DNA from: Camelimonas abortus
GTDB taxonomy: Bacteria > Pseudomonadota > Alphaproteobacteria > Rhizobiales > Beijerinckiaceae
Length of the DNA: 64,000 nt
Assembly (NCBI RefSeq): GCF_042647165.1
Contig: NZ_JBHRUV010000031.1
Direction: 5' to 3' (one strand)
Below, in pieces: positions 27,299 to 36,182 of this stretch. Within the stretch, counting starts at the first letter, position 1. Every line of letters begins with the position of its first letter. The notes below the pieces were generated by a model that was given only the letters and a program-made list of their open reading frames with translations, did no database searches and was not told where the DNA came from. Position numbers and translations under genes: made by a program.

Positions 27299-28174
27299 AT
27301 GACGACAATCCTGCAATACCTGTTATCGGGGCTGGCGATCGGCGGCATCTACGCCCTCGTCGCGCTCGGCTACCACGTGATGTGGTCGGCGGCCCGGGCG
27401 GTGAACTTCGCCCATGGCGACACGCTGATGCTGGGCGCGGTGCTCGCCGTGACCGGCGTCGACAACGGCCTGCCCGTGTGGCTGGCATGCCTGTGCGCCA
27501 TCGCCGCCGGCGGCGTGTTCGGCGTGCTGCTCGAACGTTTCGCGGTGCGCCCGTTCACCGGCTCGGTCAACGCCATCGGCTGGATGCTCACCACCATCGC
27601 CGTGGGCATCATGATCGAGAGCCTGGCCACCATGCATTTCGGCGGCTTCTCGCGGCCGCTGCCTTCGCCCGGCGTGGAGAAGGCCATCAGCATCTTCGGC
27701 GCCGGCGTCTACCCGCAGGAGCTGGTCATTCCGGCGGTGGCGGTCCTGGCCATGTTCGGCCTCGCCGCCATGCAGAAGCACACCCTCATCGGCCGCGCCA
27801 TGCAGGCGGTGGCCCACAACCGGCAGGCGGCGGCGCTGATGGGCGTCAACGTCAACGCCATCGTCGCCTTTTCCTTCGGCCTCGCCGCCCTGGCCGGCGC
27901 CGGCGCCGGCGTGCTCATCGCCCCGGTCACCCAGGCGTCGGCCACCATGGGCATGCTGCTCGGCCTCAAGGGCTTCGCCGTCGCCATCATCGGCGGCATC
28001 ACCAGCGCCCCGGGCGTGGTTATCTGCGGCCTGCTGTTCGGCGTCATGGAGAAGTTCGTCGAAGGCTACATCTCCACGGCCTCGCGCGAAATCATCGGCT
28101 TTTCCGTGATGATCGCCGTCCTGCTCGCCTTCCCGCAGGGCCTGTTCGGCAAGAAGGAGGTGAACAAGGTATGA
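27299..28174 (+). CDS. Branched-chain amino acid-type ABC permease (LivH)
   Basis: A 291-residue inner-membrane permease with about eight hydrophobic segments and the LivH hallmark near residue 10 (LSGLAIGGIYALVALGYHVM). The conserved cytoplasmic helix QAVAHNRQAAALMGVNV lies near residue 170. The preceding sequence CGAAGGACGAAGGC supplies the ribosome-binding site. Its stop overlaps the start of the next gene in ATGA, so translation is coupled. Confidence 0.93.
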   Translation: MTTILQYLLSGLAIGGIYALVALGYHVMWSAARAVNFAHGDTLMLGAVLAVTGVDNGLPVWLACLCAIAAGGVFGVLLERFAVRPFTGSVNAIGWMLTTIAVGIMIESLATMHFGGFSRPLPSPGVEKAISIFGAGVYPQELVIPAVAVLAMFGLAAMQKHTLIGRAMQAVAHNRQAAALMGVNVNAIVAFSFGLAALAGAGAGVLIAPVTQASATMGMLLGLKGFAVAIIGGITSAPGVVICGLLFGVMEKFVEGYISTASREIIGFSVMIAVLLAFPQGLFGKKEVNKV

Positions 28175-29961
28175 CCCGCCTCACGCTCCCGGCGTTCGCC
28201 CTGTTCGCCATCCTTCTGGCCCTCGTGCCGGCCCTGGCGGACAACGAGTATGAACTGCGCCTGTTCATGCTCTTCCTGATCTACGGCGTCATCGCCGCCG
28301 GTCTCAACGTTCTGGTGGGGCTCACGGGCCTCGTCTCGCTCGGCCAGGCCGGCCTGTTCGCCCTCGGCGCCTACACCAGCGCCATCCTCTCCACGCGCCT
28401 TGGCTTCGACATGATCTCGTCGACCGCGTGCGCGGCCATCGTCACCGGCGGCTTCGGCGTGCTGCTGGCCTGGCCGAGCGTGCGGGTGCGCGGCGTGTAT
28501 CTGGCGGTGGTGACCATCGCCTTCGGCATCATCGTCGAGAACGTCGCCATCGAATGGCAGTCGCTCACCGGCGGCACCACGGGCCTGAGCTCGATCCCGC
28601 GGCCGAACCTGTTCGGCGAGCGCATCAGCGGCTACGGCTTCTACGGCGTGCTGGCGACCAGCCTGTTCATCGCCGTGGCGGTCGGCCACAACCTGAAGAA
28701 CTCGCGCTACGGCCGCGCCATGCTGGCGGTGGCCCAAAGCGAGACGGCGGCGCGCTCGCTGGGCGTCAACGCCACGGCCATCCGCACCCTCGCCTTCGTC
28801 ATCGCCGCCATCACGGCCGGCGTGGCCGGCAGCTGCTACGCCTTCCTCAACTCCTACATCTCGCCGGACATCTTCACCTTCCAGGACAGCGTGCGCTTCC
28901 TGCTGATGGTGATCCTCGGCGGCGCGGGCACGACCTTCGGCCCGGTGATCGGCGCGCTGGTCCTCACCTATCTGCCGGAGTACCTGCAGGACTTCCAGCT
29001 GTGGCAGAAGTTCGCCTACGGCGCGCTGCTGGTGGCGGTGATGTTCGTGCTGCCGAAGGGCGTGCTCGGCTCGCTGGGCGGTCTTCTGGCCCGTTTCCTG
29101 CCGAAGAAGGCCGACGCCGGCGCCGGCGACGCCATCGCCGCCGGAGACTACCTCGCCCGCAATCGCGGCGAGGCGGCGGCCGAACTGGTGGCCACGGACA
29201 TGACCGTGCGCTTCGGCGGCCTCACCGCCCTCAACCGCGGCAGCCTGCGGGTGAAGGCGGGCGAGGTGCACGCCCTCATCGGCCCCAATGGCGCCGGCAA
29301 GTCCACCTTCGTCAACGCCATCTCCGGCTTCTACGTGCCCGCCGAAGGCTATTGCGAGCTGGACGGCGTGCGGCTCACCGGCCGGCCCTCGCACGAGATC
29401 TCGCGCATCGGCCTCGCCCGCACTTTCCAGAACACCGAGCTGTTCGGCGAGCTGAGCGTGCTGGAGAACGTGATGGTGGGCTACCAGCAGCAGTTCCGCT
29501 ACGGCCTGGCGGACGCCCTCGTGCGCTCGCCCCGCTTCGGCCGGGAGGAGCGCGAGGCCCGCGCCGTGGCCCGCGGCCTGCTCGAGTTCGTCAACCTCGC
29601 CGACTACGCCGGCTCCGAAGCCCGCTACCTGCCCTTCGGCCACCAGCGCCGGATGGAGATCGCCCGCGCCCTCGCCTGCCGCCCCTCGGTGCTGCTGCTG
29701 GACGAGCCGGCCGCCGGCCTCACCACCCAGGAGATCGACGAGCTGGAGGCCATCATCCGCCGCATCGCCAGTCTCGGCGTCTCGGTGCTGCTCATCGAGC
29801 ACCACGTCGACCTGATCATGGCCGTGGCCGACACCGTCACCGTGCTGGACTACGGCCAGGTGGTGGCCTGCGACCGGCCCGAGGCGGTGCAGCAGAACCC
29901 GCGCGTCATCGAAGCCTACTTCGGCGGCCCCGTGGCCCCGGCAAGGGAGAGCGCAGCATGA
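28171..29961 (+). CDS. Fused LivM permease-LivG ATPase
   Basis: A 596-residue fusion. Residues 1-310 form a LivM-type permease (GLVSLGQAGLFALGAYTSAI near 53). A short linker (KKADAGAGDAIAAGDYL) leads into a LivG-type ATPase from about residue 330: Walker A GPNGAGKST near 371, signature region LPFGHQRRMEIARALA, Walker B VLLLDEPAAG, and switch histidine IEHHVDL. There is no stop or shift between the halves, so the fusion looks genuine. It overlaps livH and livF by ATGA on both sides. Such fusions are known but less common than separate genes. Confidence 0.93.
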   Translation: MTRLTLPAFALFAILLALVPALADNEYELRLFMLFLIYGVIAAGLNVLVGLTGLVSLGQAGLFALGAYTSAILSTRLGFDMISSTACAAIVTGGFGVLLAWPSVRVRGVYLAVVTIAFGIIVENVAIEWQSLTGGTTGLSSIPRPNLFGERISGYGFYGVLATSLFIAVAVGHNLKNSRYGRAMLAVAQSETAARSLGVNATAIRTLAFVIAAITAGVAGSCYAFLNSYISPDIFTFQDSVRFLLMVILGGAGTTFGPVIGALVLTYLPEYLQDFQLWQKFAYGALLVAVMFVLPKGVLGSLGGLLARFLPKKADAGAGDAIAAGDYLARNRGEAAAELVATDMTVRFGGLTALNRGSLRVKAGEVHALIGPNGAGKSTFVNAISGFYVPAEGYCELDGVRLTGRPSHEISRIGLARTFQNTELFGELSVLENVMVGYQQQFRYGLADALVRSPRFGREEREARAVARGLLEFVNLADYAGSEARYLPFGHQRRMEIARALACRPSVLLLDEPAAGLTTQEIDELEAIIRRIASLGVSVLLIEHHVDLIMAVADTVTVLDYGQVVACDRPEAVQQNPRVIEAYFGGPVAPARESAA

Positions 29962-30722
29962 TCATGGGCAGCAGCAATCCATCCGCCGCGGCGCAGCCCC
30001 TGCTTGAGGTGCGCAACCTGCAGCTGCGCTACGGCGCCGCCGTCGCCGTGCGCGACATTTCGATGACGGTGAACCGGGGCGAGCTGGTGGCCATCATCGG
30101 CAACAACGGCGCCGGCAAGTCCTCCCTGATGCGCGGGGTGATGGGCCTCGTGCGCCCGTGCGGCGGCCAGGTGCTGCTGCGCGGCGAGGACACCACCTCC
30201 CTGCCCGCCAGCCGCAAGGTGGCGAAGGGCCTGGTGATGGCGCCGGAAGGGCGCCTGCTGTTCCCCGACCAGACGGTCGAGGACAATCTCATCCTCGGCG
30301 CCTATGTGCACGGCGGCCTGCGGGGCGAGCGCGCCAGACAGACCTGCGAGAAGGTGCTCGCCCTGTTCCCCCGCCTGCGCGAACGGCTGAAGCAGCAGGC
30401 CGGCTCCATGTCCGGCGGCGAGCAGCAGATGCTCGCCATCGGCCGCGGCCTGATGGCCGAGCCGGAGGTGCTGATCATCGACGAACTGTCCCTGGGCCTC
30501 GCGCCGAAGATCGTCGAGCAGCTGATGGAGGTGCTGCGCCAGCTCAACGCGGAGGGCCTCACCATCGTGCTCGTCGAACAGCTCGCCGCCCAGGCGCTCG
30601 CCATCGCCGACAAGGCCTATGTCATCGCCAACGGTCTGGTCGACCGCAGCGGCCCGGCCGCCGACATCGCCCGCGATCCGGAAGTGATGGAAGCCTTCCT
30701 CGGCAAGAAAAAGGGCCACTGA
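29958..30722 (+). CDS. Branched-chain amino acid-type ABC ATPase (LivF)
   Basis: A 254-residue ATPase of the LivF family. Walker A is GNNGAGKSS near residue 49, the signature is MSGGEQQMLAIGRGL near residue 152, Walker B is LIIDELSLGLAP, and it ends with the LivF-type EAFLGKKK. Start ATG 29958 overlaps the previous stop; the preceding GGGAGAG is well placed. With the fused LivMG it completes the transporter, using two different ATPase domains. Confidence 0.93.
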   Translation: MIMGSSNPSAAAQPLLEVRNLQLRYGAAVAVRDISMTVNRGELVAIIGNNGAGKSSLMRGVMGLVRPCGGQVLLRGEDTTSLPASRKVAKGLVMAPEGRLLFPDQTVEDNLILGAYVHGGLRGERARQTCEKVLALFPRLRERLKQQAGSMSGGEQQMLAIGRGLMAEPEVLIIDELSLGLAPKIVEQLMEVLRQLNAEGLTIVLVEQLAAQALAIADKAYVIANGLVDRSGPAADIARDPEVMEAFLGKKKGH

Positions 30723-30846
30723 CGCAGCGGCCCCGACCCAACGCTGGCCCGCCCGCCCCGGTCCTCACTCCGGAGCCGGCGCCGCGGGCCGCGTCCACCC
30801 GCCCGAAACCGGCAACAAACGCGCCTGCGCGCGCGAAGGAGCAGTC

Positions 30847-31542
30847 ATGTCCCGCGTTATCGACCTCAGCCTCACCCTCGAAGACAACATGCCGGCGCAC
30901 AAGCTGTTCCAGCGCCCCGTGTTCACCGTGCACATGAGCCACGAGAGCACGAAGGCCAACGGTCTGGGCGTGCCGGAAGACCCCATGACCTTCCAGACCA
31001 ACTTCATCTCCATGCTGGATCACGTCGGCACCCATGTGGACGCCTTCCTGCACGTGAACCCGAAGGGCGCGGCCATCGACGAGATGCCGCTGGAGATGTT
31101 CATGGGCAAGGCGGTGTGCTTCGACCTGCGCCACATCCCCGATCTCGGCGACATCACCGTCGCCGACATGGAGGCGGCCGAGAAGGCCAGCGGCGTCAGG
31201 GTGGACGGCCACATCGTGCTGCTGTGCACCGGCTTCCACGCCCGCAACTACCCGTCCCTCGACTCCGTGTGGAAGAACCCGCTGCTCACCGTGGAGGCCA
31301 CCCGCTGGCTCTACGACCGCGGCTCGAAGATGCACGGCGTGGAGGGCCCCTCCACCGACAAGCCCACCGACAACATCTTCGCCCAGCACCGCCTGTGCCG
31401 CGACCTCGGCGTCAGCCACTGGGAATGGCTGGTGAACCTGGAGGAACTGATCGGCGTCGGCGAGTTCCAGTTCTTCGGCGTGCCGCTGAAGTTCAAGGGC
31501 GGCTCGGGCTCGCCGGTGCGCGCCTTCGCCATCGTCGACTGA
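30847..31542 (+). CDS. Cyclase family metal-dependent hydrolase
   Basis: A 231-residue member of the cyclase/KynB fold family (PF04199). The metal and catalytic motif is complete: HVGTHVDAFLH with His59, His63, Asp65 and His69. Family members include kynurenine formamidase, isatin hydrolase and several ring-opening or amide hydrolases. AAGGAG precedes the ATG. It lies 124 bases after livF and before the amidase. Its sequence does not let me choose between formamidase-like and isatin-hydrolase-like activity. Confidence 0.88.
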   Translation: MSRVIDLSLTLEDNMPAHKLFQRPVFTVHMSHESTKANGLGVPEDPMTFQTNFISMLDHVGTHVDAFLHVNPKGAAIDEMPLEMFMGKAVCFDLRHIPDLGDITVADMEAAEKASGVRVDGHIVLLCTGFHARNYPSLDSVWKNPLLTVEATRWLYDRGSKMHGVEGPSTDKPTDNIFAQHRLCRDLGVSHWEWLVNLEELIGVGEFQFFGVPLKFKGGSGSPVRAFAIVD

Positions 31543-31651
31543 CGCCCACGCCCCGCCGCCATCCCCCCTTTTCCGGGCGGCGGGGCCGCCCGCCGGCGCG
31601 GCCCCCTCCCGCCGGCGGGCTTCACGCCCGCCACGCCGCGAGGACCAGAGC

Positions 31652-33040
31652 ATGAGCAATGATTTCACCCGCATGAGCGCCCTTGAGATGATCAGGCGCA
31701 TCAGGACGAAGGAGATCTCTCCCGTCGAGGTCACCCGCGCCGCCCTCGACCTGGCCGCGGCGACCCAGGACACCGTCAACGCCTTCTGCGTGCTGACGCC
31801 GGAGGCGGCCATGGCGGAAGCGCGCGCCGCCGAGGCGGCGGTGATGCGCGGCGACGACCTCGGCCCGCTGCACGGCGCGCCGTTTTCGGTGAAGGATCTC
31901 ATCGCCGTGGGCGGCCTGCCCTGGGAATCCGGGTCGAAGGCGATGAAAGGCAACGTCGCCGCCGCCGACGCCCCGGCCGTGGAGCGCGCCCGCGCCGCCG
32001 GCGCCATCCTCATCGGCAAGACCACCACCAGCGAATTCGGCTGCAAGCCGGTGGGCGACAGCCCTGTCACGGGCGTCACCCGCAATCCGCTGAACCTTTC
32101 AAAGACGCCGGGCGGCTCCAGCGCCGGCGCGGCCGCCTCGGTCGCCGCCGGCGTCACCCCCTTCGCGCTTGGCACCGACGGCGGCGGCTCCATCCGCATT
32201 CCGTGCTCCTTCACCGGCCTCGCCGGCATCAAGGGGCATTTCGGCCGCGTGCCGGTGTGGCCCACCCCGGCCACGCCCACCCTCGCCCATGTGGGGCCCA
32301 TCGCCCGCTCCATGGCGGACGCGGCGAAGCTGTTCAGCGTCATCGCCGGGCCGGACGGGCGCGATCCCTTCTCCGTGCAGGGACCGGTTCCGGACGTGAT
32401 GGGCGCGCTGGAGGCGCCGGTGACCGGCCTGCGCGTCGCCTACAGCCGCACCTTCGGCTATGGCCGCCCGCAGGCCGACGTCATCGCCGCCACGGACGCC
32501 GCCGCGAAGGCGCTGGAGGCCCAGGGCGCGATCGTGGAGGACGTGGACCCGCTGTTCGACGAGGATCCGGCCCCGCTGTGGACGGCTGAGTTCTACGCCG
32601 GCGTCGGCACGCGGCTGCGGCCGGTGCTGGAGGCCAACCGCAGCCTGCTCGATCCGGCGGCGGCCGAGATCCTCGACGAGGCGCTGGCGCAGGAAATGAA
32701 GGCCTATTACGACACGGTGTTCGCCCGCTACGCGCTGCGCGAGAAGATGCGGCTGTTCTTCGAGCGCTACGACGCGCTGGTGTCGCCGGTGGTTCCGGTG
32801 TCGTCGGTGGAGGCGGGCGTGAACCTGCCGCCCGGCTTCGAGCACTGCAACCTGCTCTCCTGGGTGTCCTACACCTATCCGTTCAACCTCACCGGCAATC
32901 CCGCCGGCGCGGTGCGCGCCGGAACCGGCGACGACGGCATGCCGGTGGGGCTGCAGATCGTGGCTCCGCCCTGGCGGGAGGACCGCGTGGCGCAGGTGGC
33001 GGCGGCGGTGGAGCGCGCCATGCCCTTTGGCGCCGCATAG
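31652..33040 (+). CDS. Amidase (amidase-signature family)
   Basis: A 462-residue amidase-signature enzyme with a Ser-cisSer-Lys triad: Lys81 in FSVKDL, the Ser156/Ser157 pair in GGSSAGAAASVAAG, and the nucleophile Ser180 in TDGGGSIR. Length and layout fit hydrolytic amidases rather than GatA, and no gatB or gatC is nearby. It is the last gene of the Liv operon, with GAGGA before the ATG. It would release ammonia or an amine from an imported amide, or act on the product of the cyclase step. Confidence 0.9.
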   Translation: MSNDFTRMSALEMIRRIRTKEISPVEVTRAALDLAAATQDTVNAFCVLTPEAAMAEARAAEAAVMRGDDLGPLHGAPFSVKDLIAVGGLPWESGSKAMKGNVAAADAPAVERARAAGAILIGKTTTSEFGCKPVGDSPVTGVTRNPLNLSKTPGGSSAGAAASVAAGVTPFALGTDGGGSIRIPCSFTGLAGIKGHFGRVPVWPTPATPTLAHVGPIARSMADAAKLFSVIAGPDGRDPFSVQGPVPDVMGALEAPVTGLRVAYSRTFGYGRPQADVIAATDAAAKALEAQGAIVEDVDPLFDEDPAPLWTAEFYAGVGTRLRPVLEANRSLLDPAAAEILDEALAQEMKAYYDTVFARYALREKMRLFFERYDALVSPVVPVSSVEAGVNLPPGFEHCNLLSWVSYTYPFNLTGNPAGAVRAGTGDDGMPVGLQIVAPPWREDRVAQVAAAVERAMPFGAA

Positions 33041-33259
33041 GCGCGGCCCAGACGCTGGCGCGGCCCGGGAATTTCCCCGGCCGCGACGGAAGCGGCGCCC
33101 GCCGCCAGCCGGCGTGCGCGCCCCGCCCCGGCGTGGCGCGCGGGCGGCGCCAACCCGGCGCGGCGCGCCGCCTGGCGGGCGGAACCGGCGGTGAAACTTG
33201 CGGGAACGGGAGCGCCGGCGGCCATGTCCGCCGGCGTCATGCGTCGTGCGCCTGCAGTC

Positions 33260-33487
33260 TTACCAGACCAGGGCCACTTCAGCGTAGGCGCGTTCCAGCA
33301 TGGTGAGACAGGCGTGGGCCTGTTCACGCGCTTCCGGGCGCTCGCACATGCCGGCGATGTCGCGCAGGTCGCGGATGGCGACGTCAAGCGCGGTGATCAG
33401 GTCGATGGAGTCGTCGTCCTCGGCGGTGACGATGGGCTCGGGCCGCCGGCGCGGACGGAACTGTACGACTGTTCCCATGATACTCAT
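33260..33487 (-). CDS. Small conserved-looking hypothetical protein (75 aa)
   Basis: A soluble protein with a basic N-terminus (TVVQFRPRRRPEP), an acidic stretch (TAEDDDSIDL) and a helical C-terminal half (LDVAIRDLRDIAGMCERP). I do not recognise a domain. Coding-like base use and the isolated position between the amidase gene and divK support it as real. The start may be the first or the fourth codon (MSIM). Confidence 0.65.
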   Translation of the reverse strand: MSIMGTVVQFRPRRRPEPIVTAEDDDSIDLITALDVAIRDLRDIAGMCERPEAREQAHACLTMLERAYAEVALVW

Positions 33488-33943
33488 CCGGAGTGATACG
33501 CGCGAATCAGGTCGTTCGCGCCATCATTTCGCCACCGGCTGGTTAACCATGACTTACGGACCTGCGCCGGCCGCGCCCGGCGCGGCGACGGGCGGGCGCC
33601 CTTCCCCGCCGCGGCGCGGGCGCGCGGCGACGGCCCGGACCGGGCTTCCGGAATGACCTGCGACGGAGCATGGTGGAAACTGGCGGCCGCGCCCGGCGCG
33701 GATGAAGGGCTCCCACGGGAAAGCAGCCCCGAAAGCAAGACGGCCGGGAGGAGACGGGCCTGTGAAGGCGCGCCGTCTCACTCCCGGCCTGAGCCCGTGA
33801 CGTCCAGGAGATGCGGCGGACCTGAGCATCACCGGGCTGTTCCGTCGCACGGGCGGCCTGCGGGCCCCGCGCCTGCCCTTACCCTAACCTGGCCGGCGCG
33901 GAATGCAAATGGCTGATTGCGCCCGCCGCCCCGGGTGGGCGTC
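33488..33943. other. 456-bp gene-free region
   Basis: It separates the small gene at 33260 from divK. It is GC-rich with a small AT-richer patch around 33530-33560, likely the upstream gene's promoter. No convincing reading frame or terminator is seen. Confidence 0.5.
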
Positions 33944-34315
33944 TCACGCCGGTCCGGCGTAGTTCCGCACCGCCTCCAGGAACTTGCCCACCGAGATCGG
34001 CTTGGAGAGATAGCCCTCGCAGCCGCCCTCGCGGATGCGCTCCTCGTCGCCCTTCATGGCGAAGGCGGTGACGGCGATCACCGGGATGCTCCGCAGCTCA
34101 GGATCTTCCTTGATCCAGCGGGTGACCTCGAGGCCGGAGACGTCGGGCAGCTGTATGTCCATGAGGATCAGGTCCGGCCGGTGGGCGCGGGCGAGCTCCA
34201 GGGCTTCGGAGCCCTGGGCGGTCTTGAGCGTCTGGTAGCCATGCGCCTCCAGCAGGTCGCCGAAGAGCTTCATGTTCAGCTCGTTATCCTCAACAATGAG
34301 AATGGTCTTGCTCAT
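33944..34315 (-). CDS. divK: Single-domain response regulator DivK
   Basis: A 123-residue receiver domain with no output domain. The phospho-acceptor Asp lies in DLILMDIQLPDVSGLEVT near residue 53; the acidic pair is in ILIVEDNELNMKLF, Thr in VTAFAMKGDE, and Lys in YLSKPIS. The N-terminus and length match DivK, which controls polarity and CtrA activity in alphaproteobacteria. The usual downstream partner pleD is not present. It is divergent from the DUF3572 gene. Confidence 0.93.
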   Translation of the reverse strand: MSKTILIVEDNELNMKLFGDLLEAHGYQTLKTAQGSEALELARAHRPDLILMDIQLPDVSGLEVTRWIKEDPELRSIPVIAVTAFAMKGDEERIREGGCEGYLSKPISVGKFLEAVRNYAGPA

Positions 34316-34411
34316 GGGGAAGAATCCGCCGTGGGCTCCCTTGCCGCAGGCCGTGACGCGCCTGCCCGGCGCCGCCACATTAGGGTCGCAACCCTGAATG
34401 AAAGACAAACG

Positions 34412-34726
34412 ATGCTGATTCCGCGTCAGAAAGACGGCGGCCGCGGCGCGGCCGCGCCAGACCCCGCCGAACTCGCCATCCGCGCCCTCGCCTGGCTCGC
34501 CGGCGACGCGGACCGGCTGGGCGATTTCCTCGTCATGTCCGGCCTGACCGTCGACCGGCTGCGCGCCGCCGCCAGCCGGCCGGAGTTTCTGGCGGCGGTG
34601 CTCGAGCACCTGCTGCAGGACGAAGCCCTGCTGCTGGCGTTCTGCGCCAGCGAGGGCGCCGATCCGGCGCAGGTCGCGCCCGCCTGCCGGCGCCTGCAGG
34701 GCGGCCGCCCGCCGGCGGAATTCTGA
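34412..34726 (+). CDS. DUF3572 family protein
   Basis: A 104-residue helical protein (AIRALAWLAGDADRLGDFL and EFLAAVLEHLLQDEALLLAF). The family (DUF3572) has no known function and is commonly found next to divK and dinB in Hyphomicrobiales, as here. No strong ribosome-binding site is seen before the ATG. Confidence 0.85.
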   Translation: MLIPRQKDGGRGAAAPDPAELAIRALAWLAGDADRLGDFLVMSGLTVDRLRAAASRPEFLAAVLEHLLQDEALLLAFCASEGADPAQVAPACRRLQGGRPPAEF

Positions 34727-34842
34727 CAGCGTCGCCGGAGCCCCCGGGCTCCCTTGCCCCGCCTGGACGCCATGGACGCCATCGCCACGCCGCCATCGCC
34801 GCCGCGCTTCCCGCCGCCCCGCTCCGCCGGGAGGGCGCGGCC

Positions 34843-36156
34843 ATGACCGGCGCGCCCCCGGCCGGGGACACGCCGGCGCTGTGCCGCGACTGCCTCGCCC
34901 GTTTTCCGGCCCCGCCGGCGCCGCGCCGGCGCTGCCCGGCCTGCGGCTCGCCGCGCCTCGTCCTCCATCCCGAACTCGACCGGCTGGCCATCGCCCACAT
35001 CGACTGCGACGCTTTCTACGCCGCCGTCGAGAAACGCGACCGGCCGGAGCTGGCCGACCGGCCGGTGATCATCGGCGGCGGACGCCGCGGCGTGGTCGCC
35101 ACCGCCTGCTATGTGGCGCGCACCTGCGGCGTGCGCTCGGCCATGCCCATGTTCCAGGCGCTGGAACTGTGCCCGGACGCGGTGGTGCTGCCGCCGGACA
35201 TGGCCCGCTACGCCGCGGTGAGCCGCGAGATACGCGCCATGATGCGGGCGCTGACGCCGCTGGTGGAGCCGCTCTCCATCGACGAGGCCTTCCTCGATCT
35301 CGCCGGCACTGAACGGCTGCACCGCGCCACGCCGGCGGAGAGCCTCGCCGCCCTCGCCCTGCGCATCGAGCGCGAGGTGGGCGTCACCGTGTCCATCGGC
35401 CTGTCGTATAACAAGTTCCTGGCGAAAATCGCCTCGGACCTGGACAAGCCGCGCGGCTTTTCCGTGATCGGCGTGGCGGAGGCGCCGGATTTTCTCGCCC
35501 GCCAGCCGGTGTCGGTGATCCATGGCGTCGGCGCCGCCACCCGCCGCGCCCTCGAAAGTCGCGGCTACCGGCTGGTCGCCGACCTGCGCCGGGCCACGCC
35601 GGGAAACCTTGCCAGCCAGTTCGGCAGGGAAGGCCTGCGCCTGTGGGAGCTGGCCCACGGAACCGACCGGCGCAGGGTGACGCCGGAGCGGCCGGTGAAG
35701 TCGGTCTCCGCCGAGATCACCCTGGAGGACGACGTCGCCGACGTCGCCGCCCTGGAGCCGGTGCTGTGGCGGCTGTGCGAAAAGGTGTCGGCGCGGCTGA
35801 AAAACGCCGGCCTCGCCACGGTCGCGGTGACGCTGAAGCTCAGGACGGCCGGATTCCGCACCATCACGCGCACGCGCTCGGGCCTGCCCGCCACCCAGCT
35901 GGCGCGGCGCCTGTACCAGCCCGCCCTCGCCATGCTGCGCCAGGAGTGCGCGGCGCATCAGGGGCGGCAGGCGTGGCGGCTGGTGGGCGTGAGCGCCAGC
36001 GCCCTGGTCGCGGCGGCGGAGGCCGACCAGGGCGACCTCGCCGACCAGAGCGCCCGGCGCGAGGCCATGGCGGAGAAGGCCATCGACGCCCTGCGCGGCA
36101 AGTTCGGCGACCGCGCCGTGTTCCGCGGCATCGCCCTGCGCGACCGCCGCGACTGA
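34843..36156 (+). CDS. dinB: DNA polymerase IV (Y family)
   Basis: Error-prone translesion polymerase, 437 aa. The catalytic motifs are IDCDAFYAAVEK near residue 52 and SIDEAFLDLAG near residue 147. A little-finger domain follows, with VSAEITLEDD at its start. An extra N-terminal cysteine-containing segment (CRDCL then CPACGSPR) precedes the polymerase core, as in other alphaproteobacterial DinB forms. No LexA box was recognised upstream. Confidence 0.94.
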   Translation: MTGAPPAGDTPALCRDCLARFPAPPAPRRRCPACGSPRLVLHPELDRLAIAHIDCDAFYAAVEKRDRPELADRPVIIGGGRRGVVATACYVARTCGVRSAMPMFQALELCPDAVVLPPDMARYAAVSREIRAMMRALTPLVEPLSIDEAFLDLAGTERLHRATPAESLAALALRIEREVGVTVSIGLSYNKFLAKIASDLDKPRGFSVIGVAEAPDFLARQPVSVIHGVGAATRRALESRGYRLVADLRRATPGNLASQFGREGLRLWELAHGTDRRRVTPERPVKSVSAEITLEDDVADVAALEPVLWRLCEKVSARLKNAGLATVAVTLKLRTAGFRTITRTRSGLPATQLARRLYQPALAMLRQECAAHQGRQAWRLVGVSASALVAAAEADQGDLADQSARREAMAEKAIDALRGKFGDRAVFRGIALRDRRD

Positions 36157-36182
36157 GGCGGGGCCGTTCGCCCTTCCCGTGG

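Noticed and set aside
31652..33040. GatA, the glutamyl-tRNA amidotransferase subunit
   Set aside because: It has the amidase signature, but no gatB or gatC is adjacent and it ends a transporter operon. A catabolic amidase fits better.
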